The notes: a model not told the origin generated them from the letters alone. A stretch of 64,000 nucleotides of DNA from Candidatus Peregrinibacteria bacterium (GCA_030649955.1 JAUSFD010000024.1:62001-126000), one strand, 5' to 3'; counted from the first letter of the stretch, positions 51,773-61,243 are shown. A program made the numbers and translations.

Positions 51773-54382
51773 TCAACGCGTAATGCCTATTCGATCCTCA
51801 ATCTCCTGGTCGACGAAGACTTTCTTCCGCCCAAACTTCATGCGGCTGTACTCTTTGATGAGGACAGCGAGCTTGTCATTCCTCTTACTCTCGTCGTAGA
51901 TGGTCGCAAGGCTGAAGGGACGTGAAGTCGTGTTGTTGATATTGAGCTTCACGTAGCAGTGGAAGTTCGGGATGCCGATGACATCCTGCTCACTGAGAAC
52001 CGGTGCCATTTCTTTCGCCATGTACTCGGCATCCTCGGCACCGATCTTGAAACTCAGGATGGTACCCACGTTACCGAAGACGGCGTCGCGCATCTTCGTC
52101 GACGCCTGCTCGTACTCACCGGTTTTGCCCACGAGTTGGCCGATGTACTGGTGCGCCATGATGAGACCGAGCTCGTACTTGCGGGCCTCGGAGAGGATGG
52201 TGGCGAAGGCGTCCGTCACGAAGTTCTGGAACTCGTCGACGTACAGGTAGAAACGGCGGCGGTCTTTCTGCGGGATACTCGCACGGGAGAGCGCGGCCAT
52301 GTTCACCTTGTTCACGAAGATCAAGCCGAGGAGCTGTGCGTTCACATCGCCGATTTTGCCTTTGCTCAGGTTCACGAGGAGGATCTTCCCGTCATCCATG
52401 ATCTTTCGGATGTTGAAGGCACTCTTCGGTTGCCCGATGATGTTGCGCATCGTCGAGTTCGTCACGAAGGGGCCGAATTTGGCGGAGAAGTACGGGATCA
52501 TCTCCTCTTTCTCGCGTGCACCGGTCTTGGCAATTTCATGCTCCCAGAAGCTCCGCACGACAACGTTCCTACATTTGCTCACCTTGTACTTCTGGAACTC
52601 TTCGTCGACGTACAATCGCGGGACATCGATGAGTGTCGCGCCTTCCTCTTCATCGTCCATGAGCGTCAGGCAGCCGTTGCGGAAGTAGTGCTGGATGCGC
52701 GGGCCGAAGATCTCTGAGCCGAAGAGCTTGATGAAGATCTCCATGGCATCGAGGGACGCGCGATCCTTCTCTTCGTCCGTCTTCGCCTCCAGAAGATTCA
52801 AACCCATTGGCCGCTCGGTATCCGCGGGGTCGAAGACGACGATGTCCTTTGCGCGTTCCTTGGGTGTGTGTGCCAGCATGTCCTCGATCAAGTCCCCGTG
52901 CGGGTCCACGACGCAGATGCCTTCGCCGTTCTCGACATCCTGCCGCGCCTGGTAGCTGATGAGCGAAGATTTTCCGCAACCGGATTTCCCGATGATGTAC
53001 TGGTGACGCGTGCGGTCCTTGTGCATGAAGCGGATGGGCGTCTCCAGCGCACGGTACTTGTTGAGCCCCAGAAGTACCCCTTCCGTCGGCGCATTCGGCG
53101 GCGGCGGGAGGACCTTGTACGTAATCCACTGGATGAGCGGTATCTTGTTGTAGCGGCTGTCCGGGAAGTGGTAGAGCCCCGCAAGCTCGCGCTCCACGAG
53201 GAGGTTGCGCTTGTGCATGAAGCCGTTCAATCGATTCTTCCAGAGCCAGTGGATGATGGGGGCATTGAGGAAGAGCGGGAAGAAGTCGAAGAACATGCGG
53301 CGGTTCATGAACCAGTTGCCGTAGATATCCTTGTAGACGTTGAAGGCGACTTGCATGTTGTTCGTGATGTCTAAGGCACGCGCCCACGTCTTCGCCGCCG
53401 CGAGGACGCGCACGGTCGTGTGGAAGCCGCTCATACCCGCCTTCTCGCCCATGCGCTTGTAGAGCTCCTCCTCCGGCTGAATCATACGGACGAAGCTATC
53501 TCCTTTGCTCGCACCCGGGGCGAAGGTTTCTCCGTTGGCACCGGTAGCAACACCTCCCAGGACTTTCATGAAGGACGAGAGGATGGGAATTTTCCCCGCC
53601 CAGTGATCCTGCTTCCCCTTGAACTTCATACTCGCGTAGTTCTTCACTTTCTTACTCCACTTCTCGGAGAACGTCGGCGTGATGATCACCTGGATCGCCG
53701 CAGTCTCGTCGACTTCCAGTTTGCTGAGGACGTTGCTGACGTCGTTGATCGGATCGTCCTGCATCTGCTCGTAGAAACGGATGGGGAACAAGTACTTCTT
53801 CTTCGTGATCATGTTGTACCCCACGAGCTTGTAGCCCTTCGGCCAAATATCGGGCGTTTTCTGGAGAGCCACCTCCGCATCCGGGTAGTACGCGGTGATC
53901 TGCTTCTCCAGGATCGACACGAGGCTGGGCTGCGTGAGCACGTAGAACATGAGCTCACCCTTCTCCACGAAGAGCTCGAAGCAGATCGAGTTGAAACGAA
54001 AAATCCAGAAGTGCATGAGCCGCCAGAACGTCAGGTTCTTCACCTCCCATAGCGCGCGGTACAGCTGCTCCATGATGGCAACCTTCTCCTTGAAATCCTT
54101 CTCCGTCCGCTTCTCCTGATCGATCTTGCTATCCGAGCGCGGGAGCAGCACCTTCATGGAAACGAGCTTCCGCGACTGGAACCACGCGTAGTAGAAGCGC
54201 ATGTCCAGTTTCAATACTTTCAATAGGTAATACGCCGTGAGGAGGAGCAGGGAGTTCTGTAGCGGGTCACTGCGGAACCAGTCCCACGCTCCAGTCCAGA
54301 ACTGCGGGTCCAGCGTAAAAGTGATGAGCCAGATGGAGGCCCACAGGAGCGGCCAGAGGAAGAGGCGGAGGACGGCGACCAC
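51773..54382 (-). CDS. Membrane-bound TraG/HerA-type secretion ATPase
   Basis: 869 residues. Two or three N-terminal hydrophobic segments, a long middle domain (about 60-420) of the type seen with CPR conjugation-like ATPases, then a RecA-like motor: Walker A GKSGCGKSSL (about 463-472), CVVDPHGDLIEDMLA, Walker B FYLYVDEFQNF (about 713) and a glutamine-containing IMAHQYIGQL sensor. It resembles VirD4/TraG coupling proteins and may power DNA or protein transfer or a pilus-like structure. A VirB2-like gene lies 4 kb away (58292). A relaxase is not seen. Confidence 0.85.
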   Translation of the reverse strand: MVAVLRLFLWPLLWASIWLITFTLDPQFWTGAWDWFRSDPLQNSLLLLTAYYLLKVLKLDMRFYYAWFQSRKLVSMKVLLPRSDSKIDQEKRTEKDFKEKVAIMEQLYRALWEVKNLTFWRLMHFWIFRFNSICFELFVEKGELMFYVLTQPSLVSILEKQITAYYPDAEVALQKTPDIWPKGYKLVGYNMITKKKYLFPIRFYEQMQDDPINDVSNVLSKLEVDETAAIQVIITPTFSEKWSKKVKNYASMKFKGKQDHWAGKIPILSSFMKVLGGVATGANGETFAPGASKGDSFVRMIQPEEELYKRMGEKAGMSGFHTTVRVLAAAKTWARALDITNNMQVAFNVYKDIYGNWFMNRRMFFDFFPLFLNAPIIHWLWKNRLNGFMHKRNLLVERELAGLYHFPDSRYNKIPLIQWITYKVLPPPPNAPTEGVLLGLNKYRALETPIRFMHKDRTRHQYIIGKSGCGKSSLISYQARQDVENGEGICVVDPHGDLIEDMLAHTPKERAKDIVVFDPADTERPMGLNLLEAKTDEEKDRASLDAMEIFIKLFGSEIFGPRIQHYFRNGCLTLMDDEEEGATLIDVPRLYVDEEFQKYKVSKCRNVVVRSFWEHEIAKTGAREKEEMIPYFSAKFGPFVTNSTMRNIIGQPKSAFNIRKIMDDGKILLVNLSKGKIGDVNAQLLGLIFVNKVNMAALSRASIPQKDRRRFYLYVDEFQNFVTDAFATILSEARKYELGLIMAHQYIGQLVGKTGEYEQASTKMRDAVFGNVGTILSFKIGAEDAEYMAKEMAPVLSEQDVIGIPNFHCYVKLNINNTTSRPFSLATIYDESKRNDKLAVLIKEYSRMKFGRKKVFVDQEIEDRIGITR

Positions 54383-54467
54383 GGGTCAGTTCTCGGGAGG
54401 AGAAAGATACAGGACAATCTCAAGATTATAGCACGGATTCGAGGTTTCTTCCAGACCTGTGAAAGCG

Positions 54468-54542
54468 GGAACAGGGAATAGGGAACCGAATAACAGGGAA
54501 CAGGAGGGGAACAGGGTCCTGATATTCTGTTCCCTATTCCCT
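54468..54542. repeat. GGGAACA inverted array
   Basis: GGGAACA, GGGAATA, GGGAACC, GGGAACA units face TGTTCCCTATTCCCT. The block GGGAACCGAATA recurs at 57171-57182. It lies between the RlpA-like gene's stop and the ATPase gene's start. Confidence 0.8.
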
Positions 54543-55587
54543 ACCCACAGGCTACCACTCGCATCCGCATCTCCCGGCTCTTCCCTTCTGCTGTACCAAG
54601 GCGGAAGCGGTACTCCCCTTCTCCAGAGGGTGTGAGCGTGTAGTGCTCTCCGGGATGAATCCACTCCTGCAGACGTACGCTGTTCCCATCAGGGTAGATG
54701 ACGGATTTGACGACGAAGGGAACACTTGCGCGCAGCGTCAGGACCTCACCCATTGGCATCGTGTGAGGAATGCCACCGTCGAGGCGCACGGACTTCGTGA
54801 TGCGCTGCTGCATACGCTTCTCCACCGAGCAAGATCGCGAAACGGATGCATCGCCGAGTCGCTCGAAGCGCGCCATGAACTTCCCCTTGCTCCTCTCTTC
54901 GATGCTCGTGAACGCGGCGAGGCTCAAGTCCATGTCACGCCCTTCGACGAAGGGGCCACGGTCGTTGATGCGTACGGTGACGCTCTTGCCATTCGAAACA
55001 TTCGTGACGCGGACGAGCGTGTTGTGCGGGAACGTCCGGTGCGCCGCGGTGAGTGCGTGCATATCGAAGGTCTCGCCGAACGCCGTCCCCTTCCCGTGGA
55101 ACTTCTCCGCGTAGAGGCTCACCTCGTGCTCCTCCTCCCGGAGCATCGTATCCAGCCGCTGCATGAGGAGCGTGAGCTCTTCCTGTGTCAGCGACTTGTC
55201 GAGAGTTGCAGGATTCTCGGCGTGGGCGAGAGGGTAGCGTTCGAGAAGCACGGGGAGGTCTACCATCTGCGCATCCTCAATCGCGGCAACGCTCCGAGTT
55301 CGGTAGAGCCAGAGGAGTGCATCGCGCAGCGTGAGTTTCGCATCGGGTTCAAAGCTCGGCGTCGTGTCGAGAATCCCACGGTACTTCGCGAACGTGATCT
55401 CTGTGAAACCCGCGGAGCCCGCAGGGACGTCGTCGTACGGTTTCTCCCGTGTCGATGTCGCAGGGCGTTGGATACTCTGCCACAGCTGAAGGAAGCCCTC
55501 GCGCCTGCTGATTTCCCCCTCCGCCGCACTGGCTATGATCGGCAAGACACAGCAGAAAACGCCGGTCAGGACGGTAACAGTACGCAT
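54541..55587 (-). CDS. RlpA-like double-psi beta-barrel protein
   Basis: 348 residues from the ATG at 55587 (MRTVTVLTGVFCCVLP; ATGs at 55599 and 55623 are alternatives). Signal peptide, an SLH-like helical region (about 20-150, YDDVPAGSAGFTEITFAKYRGIL, TLRDALLWLYRTRSVA), then a double-psi beta-barrel with EKFHGKGTAFGETFDMHALT, AAHRTFPHNTLVRVTN and VRINDRGPFVEGRDMDLS. The conserved histidine and aspartate of RlpA lytic transglycosylases are present in the AAHRTFP and NDRGP motifs. It probably acts on or binds peptidoglycan. Confidence 0.85.
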   Translation of the reverse strand: MRTVTVLTGVFCCVLPIIASAAEGEISRREGFLQLWQSIQRPATSTREKPYDDVPAGSAGFTEITFAKYRGILDTTPSFEPDAKLTLRDALLWLYRTRSVAAIEDAQMVDLPVLLERYPLAHAENPATLDKSLTQEELTLLMQRLDTMLREEEHEVSLYAEKFHGKGTAFGETFDMHALTAAHRTFPHNTLVRVTNVSNGKSVTVRINDRGPFVEGRDMDLSLAAFTSIEERSKGKFMARFERLGDASVSRSCSVEKRMQQRITKSVRLDGGIPHTMPMGEVLTLRASVPFVVKSVIYPDGNSVRLQEWIHPGEHYTLTPSGEGEYRFRLGTAEGKSREMRMRVVACG

Positions 55588-55678
55588 CAGTTCCACCATG
55601 CAGATGGGATCCCGAAAGTACAATGGTCAGAGCGAGTGAATGTGGGCTCGTCGCCAACACCTCAACAAAACCCATGAG

Positions 55679-55698
55679 GGCGGGCATACGTGCCCGCC
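55679..55698. repeat. Short perfect hairpin
   Basis: GGCGGGCA-TACG-TGCCCGCC between two minus-strand wall genes. It shares GCGGGCATAC with the element at 32720. The rest of 55588-55737 holds no gene. Confidence 0.75.
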
Positions 55699-55737
55699 GA
55701 CTGAATGAACATCACATCCCGGTTGGGGAAATCTCCA

Positions 55738-57105
55738 TTACAGAACTTTCCACCCGTTCGCGCGCACGAGTTTGTAAGCGCTCCTCCGCTGAGCGCGCCT
55801 CACGGATGCGAGAGTTGCAGGACCCGCAATGCCCGCACCGCGATCGGTGATCGACGTGATGATGCCTGCAGCAATCTGGTACGTGCGCAGCGCTTCCTCT
55901 GTCACCTCTCCGAAGAGTCCACTGATCCGCTCCTCCGGGAAGTATCCCTGCTCAGTGAGGAATGTCTGGAGGGCAGTGACATCCTTCCCACGATCCCCCT
56001 TCGAGAGAAACTTTCCGATCGTGCGGCCGCGCTCGGCGAGGAGGAGATCGATTTTCCGCAGGGCAATGAGGCGCTCTGCGTACGTCTCCGCGTGCATCCT
56101 CCGCCAGCGTACCGTGAGCACTGCGAGCGTGCGCGGACCGATACGACCTGCCCCGGGCATCGATGCATCACCAACGAGACCTGCTTCCATTTGGAATTGC
56201 AGGATCGCATTGAAGAGTGCGTCGTCGTACACACCGTTCGTGCGGCCGCTATAGTAGCCGAGCGCGCGGAGTGTGCGCTGTGCTGTGCCCACTGTCTGCT
56301 CACTGCTCGTCCGCTCAACAGTCGTCGGAATGGGGAACGTCGCGGTCTTCCTCCGGACAGCAGCGACGAGGAACGCGGCACTCCTCTCCGAGAGGGCATC
56401 CTGCGGTTCCGCGGTGAGTCCGTAATCGGTGAGGAATGCGCGGAATGCATCCGCTGTTTCTTCGCCGAAGAATCCCGTGATAGATCGCGGGAAGTATCCC
56501 GCGTCACGCAGGTGCTCCTGCAGGAGCTGTACGGAAGGACCGCGATCCCCTTTCTTTGGCCTCAGCGCGAGCAAATCAGGATCAAGAGCCATGAAGGGTT
56601 TCAGGATATCCAGGGGGGAAGCGAGTGAGAGGAGATCGAGGGATTCTCCCGGCTGCGCGGTGCCCGGTGGGTACACCGTTCCGCGCACGCGCTGCACACC
56701 GAAGGCGAGAGCACGCGCGAGTCCCTCCTCCCCATGACCAACCCACAGATCGAGACGGTGCACGCCATCTTCGAGGACGCGAATTGCGCCGCCACGATCG
56801 TGCACGGTCACTGACCCGATGCCGGGAAGGATGATGCGCGTGCCAAAGGGATACGTTGCAGGCGCAGCGGCCATGCCCGCGTAGACCTCTGTACCATCAG
56901 CACCGCGAAGACCTTCACCATTCAGAACCTTGTCCTGCGCATAGGTGCCGGTGACGTAGCAACACTGGTCCGCCAGCGGCGAGTAGTACGCCGTAATCAT
57001 GAAGTCCTGCTCCCACGGTGCGTCGGGAACTTCCTGCGCAGCAATGTGCAGTGGCGTGAGGAGCGCACAAACTAGCGTCAGTGCTGTGAGTTTATGTGTG
57101 TGCAT
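55738..57105 (-). CDS. 3D-domain wall enzyme with three peptidoglycan-binding domains
   Basis: 455 residues from the ATG at 57105. The extended -10 TGC-TACAAT (57124-57116 on minus) overlaps the upstream ATG at 57117, which therefore cannot be in the transcript; +1 near 57109 favours 57105. Signal peptide (LTALTLVCALLTPLHIAAQ), a 3D domain (FMITAYYSPLADQCCYVTG, VHDRGGAI, HRLDLWVG: the three aspartates of MltA/YabE-type enzymes) and three PG_binding_1 repeats (RGPSVQLLQEHLRDAGYFP, GTAQRTLRALGYYSG, KDVTALQTFLTEQGYFP). It should bind and probably cleave cell wall. Confidence 0.92.
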   Translation of the reverse strand: MHTHKLTALTLVCALLTPLHIAAQEVPDAPWEQDFMITAYYSPLADQCCYVTGTYAQDKVLNGEGLRGADGTEVYAGMAAAPATYPFGTRIILPGIGSVTVHDRGGAIRVLEDGVHRLDLWVGHGEEGLARALAFGVQRVRGTVYPPGTAQPGESLDLLSLASPLDILKPFMALDPDLLALRPKKGDRGPSVQLLQEHLRDAGYFPRSITGFFGEETADAFRAFLTDYGLTAEPQDALSERSAAFLVAAVRRKTATFPIPTTVERTSSEQTVGTAQRTLRALGYYSGRTNGVYDDALFNAILQFQMEAGLVGDASMPGAGRIGPRTLAVLTVRWRRMHAETYAERLIALRKIDLLLAERGRTIGKFLSKGDRGKDVTALQTFLTEQGYFPEERISGLFGEVTEEALRTYQIAAGIITSITDRGAGIAGPATLASVRRAQRRSAYKLVRANGWKVL

Positions 57106-57156
57106 GTATCCGGTCATTGTAGCACAAATCTGGGCGACAGTCTCGGCTTCCCTGAG

Positions 57157-57224
57157 AAGGGAACAGGGAACCGAATATCAGGGAACAGGAGCCTGTTATT
57201 CTGTTCCCTGTTCCCGGTTCCCTC
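57157..57224. repeat. GGGAACA inverted array
   Basis: GGGAACAGGGAACCGAATAT and CAGGGAACAGG face CTGTTATTCTGTTCCCTG and GGTTCCCTC. It adjoins the stop of the peptidase gene at 57227 and lies upstream of the 3D-domain promoter. Confidence 0.8.
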
Positions 57225-57226
57225 GT

Positions 57227-58222
57227 CTACCGCACTATCACCATATCCTCCAACCGCATCCCGAACTTGCCGGGGAAGTAGACCCCGGGTTCGATGGTGA
57301 TCACTTCTCCTGCGAGTAATTTGCGATCTGGTGCCTTCTCCGAGAGCGACACTCCCTCGTGGATCTCCAGCCCGACTCCGTGACCGAGGGAGTGAGTGAA
57401 CGCATTCTCGATACCGTATTGCCTGAGAACTTCACGCGCCTTGCGATCGAGTGCTCGCGTGTTCACACCAGCCCGGACGAGGGACTTCGCCGCTTCCTTC
57501 GCTTCGGTGAGGGCGCGGTACATCCTCTCCTCTTCCGCAGTCGGTCGCGTGGTGAAATACACTTCACTCCTGTCGGCGCAGTACCCTTGCACTTGAGCAC
57601 CCACATCGATCTGCACGATGTGCCCCTTCTGGAGCGCGCGCGATGTAGGCGCATGGTGAGGGCTACTGGTGTGCGTGCCGAATGCGACGATGGGATCGAA
57701 TGCGAGTCCATCTGCTCCGAGTTCGAGTGCCCAGATCTTGAGCTTGCGCGCGACCTGCTCCTCGGTGATTCCCTTGCGGAGTGCGGAGGGCACTCTTCGC
57801 AGGAGCTCCACCGTAATCTTGTGTGCGCGGCGGATCTGCTTGAGCTCGCTCTCCTCCTTCGCGCGGCGGAATTCCGCGACGACCCCCTCTGTTTGTACAA
57901 ATTTTGTGTTCGGGAATTTCCTCTTCCACAAGCGAAGACGTTGGACCGTGACCGTCTCTGATTCGATCCCGCACTCCCGCAGTGGCTTCAGGAGGGCCTG
58001 TGTCTCTGCCCCGTCGGCAACGGTCCAGCCCTCTGGGAGGGTGCGCTGCGCCCGCTCCGTGTAGCGAGCGTCGGTGATGAGGGTTTGTCGGCGCCCCGCG
58101 AGGAGCACAATTCCCGCAGTGAGAGCCATTCCCGTGAGGTAGCGGACGTTCGTCAAGTCAGAGACCAGGAAGGCCTGCGTGCCAGCCGAACGGAGCAGGG
58201 GTTGAGGGGTGCGTGGACGCAT
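57227..58222 (-). CDS. Xaa-Pro aminopeptidase (M24 family)
   Basis: 331 residues. N-terminal creatinase-like domain (DLTNVRYLTGM, LITDARYTERA) and the pita-bread catalytic domain with the dinuclear metal ligands: two aspartates in VQIDVGAQVQGYCADRSE, histidine in HSLGHGVGLEIHE, and glutamates in TIEPGVYFPG and RLEDMV. It removes residues ahead of proline from peptides. The N-terminal domain is compact compared with E. coli PepP. It is divergent from the 58292 gene. Confidence 0.94.
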   Translation of the reverse strand: MRPRTPQPLLRSAGTQAFLVSDLTNVRYLTGMALTAGIVLLAGRRQTLITDARYTERAQRTLPEGWTVADGAETQALLKPLRECGIESETVTVQRLRLWKRKFPNTKFVQTEGVVAEFRRAKEESELKQIRRAHKITVELLRRVPSALRKGITEEQVARKLKIWALELGADGLAFDPIVAFGTHTSSPHHAPTSRALQKGHIVQIDVGAQVQGYCADRSEVYFTTRPTAEEERMYRALTEAKEAAKSLVRAGVNTRALDRKAREVLRQYGIENAFTHSLGHGVGLEIHEGVSLSEKAPDRKLLAGEVITIEPGVYFPGKFGMRLEDMVIVR

Positions 58223-58230
58223 GGAGGAGG

Positions 58231-58259
58231 TGGATTGGAAGCGGTTTTTATGCTATCAT
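58231..58259 (+). promoter_or_regulatory. Extended -10 promoter of the VirB2-like/PKD operon
   Basis: TGC-TATCAT (-10 at 58254-58259), a weak TGGATT 17 nt upstream. The transcript would begin with GAAAAACACACTCC, close to the AAACACACT start of the giant surface-protein transcript. Confidence 0.5.
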
Positions 58260-58291
58260 AGAGAGAGAAAAACACACTCCCCTCAAGACGT

Positions 58292-58687
58292 ATGCAGAAG
58301 CACTCCCTCCGCACGTTCCTCAGCGTTGCACGCATCACCCTCATGGTCTTCGTCTTCGGCGTCAGCGGGGCTACCGCGAGCGTCTTCAGAGGGGATGGCC
58401 TCGAGGCGGGTAAGAACTTCGCGAGATCCATTCCAGGAATCTCGAAGACTGACGATCCCCGCATGGCGGCACAGAACGTCCTCATTGCCATCATGGACTA
58501 CCTTGCACTCGCGGGGGTCATCGCCATCATCGTCGCCGGCTTCTACCTGATCCTCGGCATGGGCTCAGATACATCCCGTGACAAGGCGAAGACGATCATC
58601 ATCTACGTCATCGTGGGCCTCCTCATCGTCCTCTTCGCTCGCGTCATTGTGACCTTCGTCACGCAGTACATCGCCTCTCAGGTCTGA
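58292..58687 (+). CDS. VirB2/TrbC-like small membrane protein
   Basis: 131 residues: a signal peptide (ITLMVFVFGVSGATAS), then two membrane helices (LALAGVIAIIVAGFYLILGM and IIIYVIVGLLIVLFARVIV) joined by a short cytoplasmic loop GSDTSRDKAKT. This is the layout of conjugative-pilin-like (VirB2/TrbC) and pore-forming partners in type IV secretion loci. The next gene starts 14 nt later, so they form an operon. A role together with the TraG/HerA ATPase at 51773-54382 is inferred. Confidence 0.75.
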   Translation: MQKHSLRTFLSVARITLMVFVFGVSGATASVFRGDGLEAGKNFARSIPGISKTDDPRMAAQNVLIAIMDYLALAGVIAIIVAGFYLILGMGSDTSRDKAKTIIIYVIVGLLIVLFARVIVTFVTQYIASQV

Positions 58688-58701
58688 GCTCGCGTCCCTC
58701 T

Positions 58702-61209
58702 ATGCGCATCTTCCGCACCCTCAACCGCTGGCTCCGGGGAGCACTCCTCCTCGCCATCGCGGCGGCCCTGGTGCCAGTGGGCGGTGTGCGCGACGGGGCA
58801 ACGCTCTTCGAGAATGGATTGAAGGCGGCTGCGTCCCTCATCACCTCTTCGCACGCAGCGGCACCTGAGGAGGAGAAGATCGGCATCCAAGTGGGGGAGG
58901 TGTTCGAGATCATGGGAGTCGCGAGCATTCCGGAGCCGCAGTTCAGCTGGGTGCTGATTCAGGATCGCAGCTTCATTGCCGCGGGTCGCGAGCAGCACTT
59001 CCGCGTCCGCTTGAGCAGACCGGGAAAGCACACCCTCGATGCGAACATCTACTCCACCACAGCAGAGGTGCAGTTCCGCAAATCGATTCTCCTCGATGTG
59101 CAGCCCTTCCAGGACAACGGTCCTGGCTTCGCGACGGGAGGCAACCTCCCGGTGCCTGAAGACCCCTCGACCATCGTGCTCACCGACCCCTCCACACTGC
59201 GCGGCTCGATGGTGATCCCGAAAGACCGGGAGATCGTGCGCATCGTCCATGCTCGCACGGACATCGAAGAGCTCACCATCGACCTCGATACGACTGTCGA
59301 TGCGGATGAGGATGGCAATCCGGCGAACGACAACGACACTGCGAAAACCTTCATCCGCACGGAACGCACGCCGCTCTTCCTCTGGTTCACCACTCTCCCG
59401 GAACCGCGGACAATCCGCGTCACGGCGAAGCTCACCGACGGTGGCACACTCTCGCAGGAGATCCGCTTGAGCGTGGGCGTCCCCCCTAGCGAAGTCGTCA
59501 CATCCGACGACATCAGCGCACTGGAGACGCCCGATGGCACGGTGCTCTTCACTCTGCGTACAGAGAATCCCTTCCCGGAAACACCGCTCCTGTACGAGTG
59601 GTCATTCGGTGACGGCGAGTGGAGCATGCTGACTACCCCGGAGCACCGGTACGCCCAATCCGGGAGCTACACGGTGCACGTCGATGTCGTAAATCTGGGA
59701 ACGGGGCAGGTGATCTACTCCGGAGATTCTCCCATCACCGTAGCGAAGGGCGGACCACGCATTCCCGTGCCAACGCAGCCGACTCCTGGCACAGGAGGAG
59801 AGCAGCCCGAACCGAGTGGCGGCGGCGGAGGGAGCATCCTGCGGTACATCGTCATCGCCGTGATCGTCCTCCTCGTGGCGATGATCATTGGAGCCCTCAT
59901 CGCATTCCTCTGGAAGTTCTGGAGAAATAGGCGCGGCGGTTCCCTGCAGGAGACATTTGAAGCGATGGAATCGAAGATTATGGAGAAAGAGGGAAGTGGC
60001 ACTCCTGGAAATATCATTGATGTAGCGCCACCGCTGGAACTCACACGGTCTCAGCAAACAGAGGGATCCGCACCGCCAGAACCGGTACAGGAGGCGCCGT
60101 CATTCGCCCCCCCACCGCCACCTCCTTCCACCCCTGGGGTAAACATCGACGAAGCTCCTGCGTGGCTGAAGAGCGGACTCTCATCGAGCGGGCCTGCGGA
60201 AGCAGCCGTGGAACCTCCACCAACTCCTGAGCCCACACCCCCACCTCCATCCGCTCCGCCAGAATCTCCTGCTCCTCTTCCAACGGAATCGATCCCGGAG
60301 ACGCCCATGAGCTCCACCTCTGCTCCTGCAGAGGAGAGCACACTCCCTCCGTGGTTGCAGCAAGATGCGAGTCCTCCGCCATCGACACTGGAACCATCGC
60401 CACCGTCCACTCCTCCCGAACTCGCACCATCAGACGGTCCTGTCCCCTCGTGGCTGCAACCATCTGCGCCCACTGAGGAACCAGCTCCTCCTCCTTCGCC
60501 TCCAGAACCTCCACCCGCAGAAGCCCCCACAGTCCCCGAAACACCTGAACCCACTGAGCCACCTCCTCAGACTCCCACTCCCGAACCCGTCCCCACTCCG
60601 GAACCTCCACCTCCCCCTCTGCCCACTCCGGCACCGGAACCCGCTTCGAGTGCGATGGAGGAGAGCACCCCATCTGCGGAAACGTCGACAGAACCGGAGC
60701 TGCCCGCTCCCGCGCCTGAGCCATCTACTCCACCACCCACACTCCCCGCTGCAACACCTTTCGCGTCTCTCCCCGCACCGACTCCTCCACCCGCTCTCCC
60801 GCCTCCCGTCACGTTAGCACCAGCAGCGATGGTGAATCCGGGGAAGACGGAAGAGCAGCTGGCCCGCGAGCGTGAGCGCAAGCGTCGCAAGCGTCACCGC
60901 TACCAGGAGAACCTCAAGCGTCGGAAGGCAGAAGCCGTGACGAGTCCCACTGCAACCGTTCCTGCGCCAGCACAAGTGTTGGAAAAGGAGACCCCGCCCT
61001 CAGTTCCTGTTGCACCCAAACTAGCAGCACCCAAGCCTATGGTCGATATACCTCCGGTCAAACCGAAAGCTCCTGAGAAGAAACCGAAGAGCGACGACAC
61101 GACCATCGCAATCATCCGTGCTGATAGCCTGGAGCAGCAGAAACCTGTGAAGAAAACCCCGAGGAAGAAAGCGGACGAGGGCGGAAAGGGCACAAAGAAA
61201 GCTGCGTGA
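58702..61209 (+). CDS. PKD-domain membrane protein with long proline-rich cytoplasmic tail
   Basis: 835 residues. Signal/anchor (LLLAIAAALVPVGGV), an external beta-rich region with a PKD fold (about 285-355: YEWSFGDGEWSMLTTP, HRYAQSGSYTVHVDVV), a Gly/Pro linker, one membrane helix (about 378-400: YIVIAVIVLLVAMIIGALIA) and a cytoplasmic tail of about 430 residues. The tail has three copies of a PxWL motif (APAWLKS, LPPWLQQ, VPSWLQP) separated by proline/serine/glutamate-rich spacers, then a basic RERERKRRKRHRYQ segment and a lysine-rich end. It looks like an outside-to-inside connector whose tail recruits partners. Confidence 0.82.
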   Translation: MRIFRTLNRWLRGALLLAIAAALVPVGGVRDGATLFENGLKAAASLITSSHAAAPEEEKIGIQVGEVFEIMGVASIPEPQFSWVLIQDRSFIAAGREQHFRVRLSRPGKHTLDANIYSTTAEVQFRKSILLDVQPFQDNGPGFATGGNLPVPEDPSTIVLTDPSTLRGSMVIPKDREIVRIVHARTDIEELTIDLDTTVDADEDGNPANDNDTAKTFIRTERTPLFLWFTTLPEPRTIRVTAKLTDGGTLSQEIRLSVGVPPSEVVTSDDISALETPDGTVLFTLRTENPFPETPLLYEWSFGDGEWSMLTTPEHRYAQSGSYTVHVDVVNLGTGQVIYSGDSPITVAKGGPRIPVPTQPTPGTGGEQPEPSGGGGGSILRYIVIAVIVLLVAMIIGALIAFLWKFWRNRRGGSLQETFEAMESKIMEKEGSGTPGNIIDVAPPLELTRSQQTEGSAPPEPVQEAPSFAPPPPPPSTPGVNIDEAPAWLKSGLSSSGPAEAAVEPPPTPEPTPPPPSAPPESPAPLPTESIPETPMSSTSAPAEESTLPPWLQQDASPPPSTLEPSPPSTPPELAPSDGPVPSWLQPSAPTEEPAPPPSPPEPPPAEAPTVPETPEPTEPPPQTPTPEPVPTPEPPPPPLPTPAPEPASSAMEESTPSAETSTEPELPAPAPEPSTPPPTLPAATPFASLPAPTPPPALPPPVTLAPAAMVNPGKTEEQLARERERKRRKRHRYQENLKRRKAEAVTSPTATVPAPAQVLEKETPPSVPVAPKLAAPKPMVDIPPVKPKAPEKKPKSDDTTIAIIRADSLEQQKPVKKTPRKKADEGGKGTKKAA

Positions 61210-61228
61210 CGGAAAGCCTCAAATAGCT

Positions 61229-61234
61229 TAGGAT
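61229..61234 (+). promoter_or_regulatory. -10-like site at the tRNA-His fragment array
   Basis: TAGGAT; +1 near 61241, five bases before the 5' end of fragment 1. It may be the old promoter of tRNA-His. Confidence 0.35.
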
Positions 61235-61243
61235 GCCCTGCGC

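Noticed and set aside
60041-60724. Minus-strand frames opposite the proline-rich tail
   Set aside because: Low-complexity mirror of the Pro/Ser/Glu-rich coding strand; no start signal or domain.
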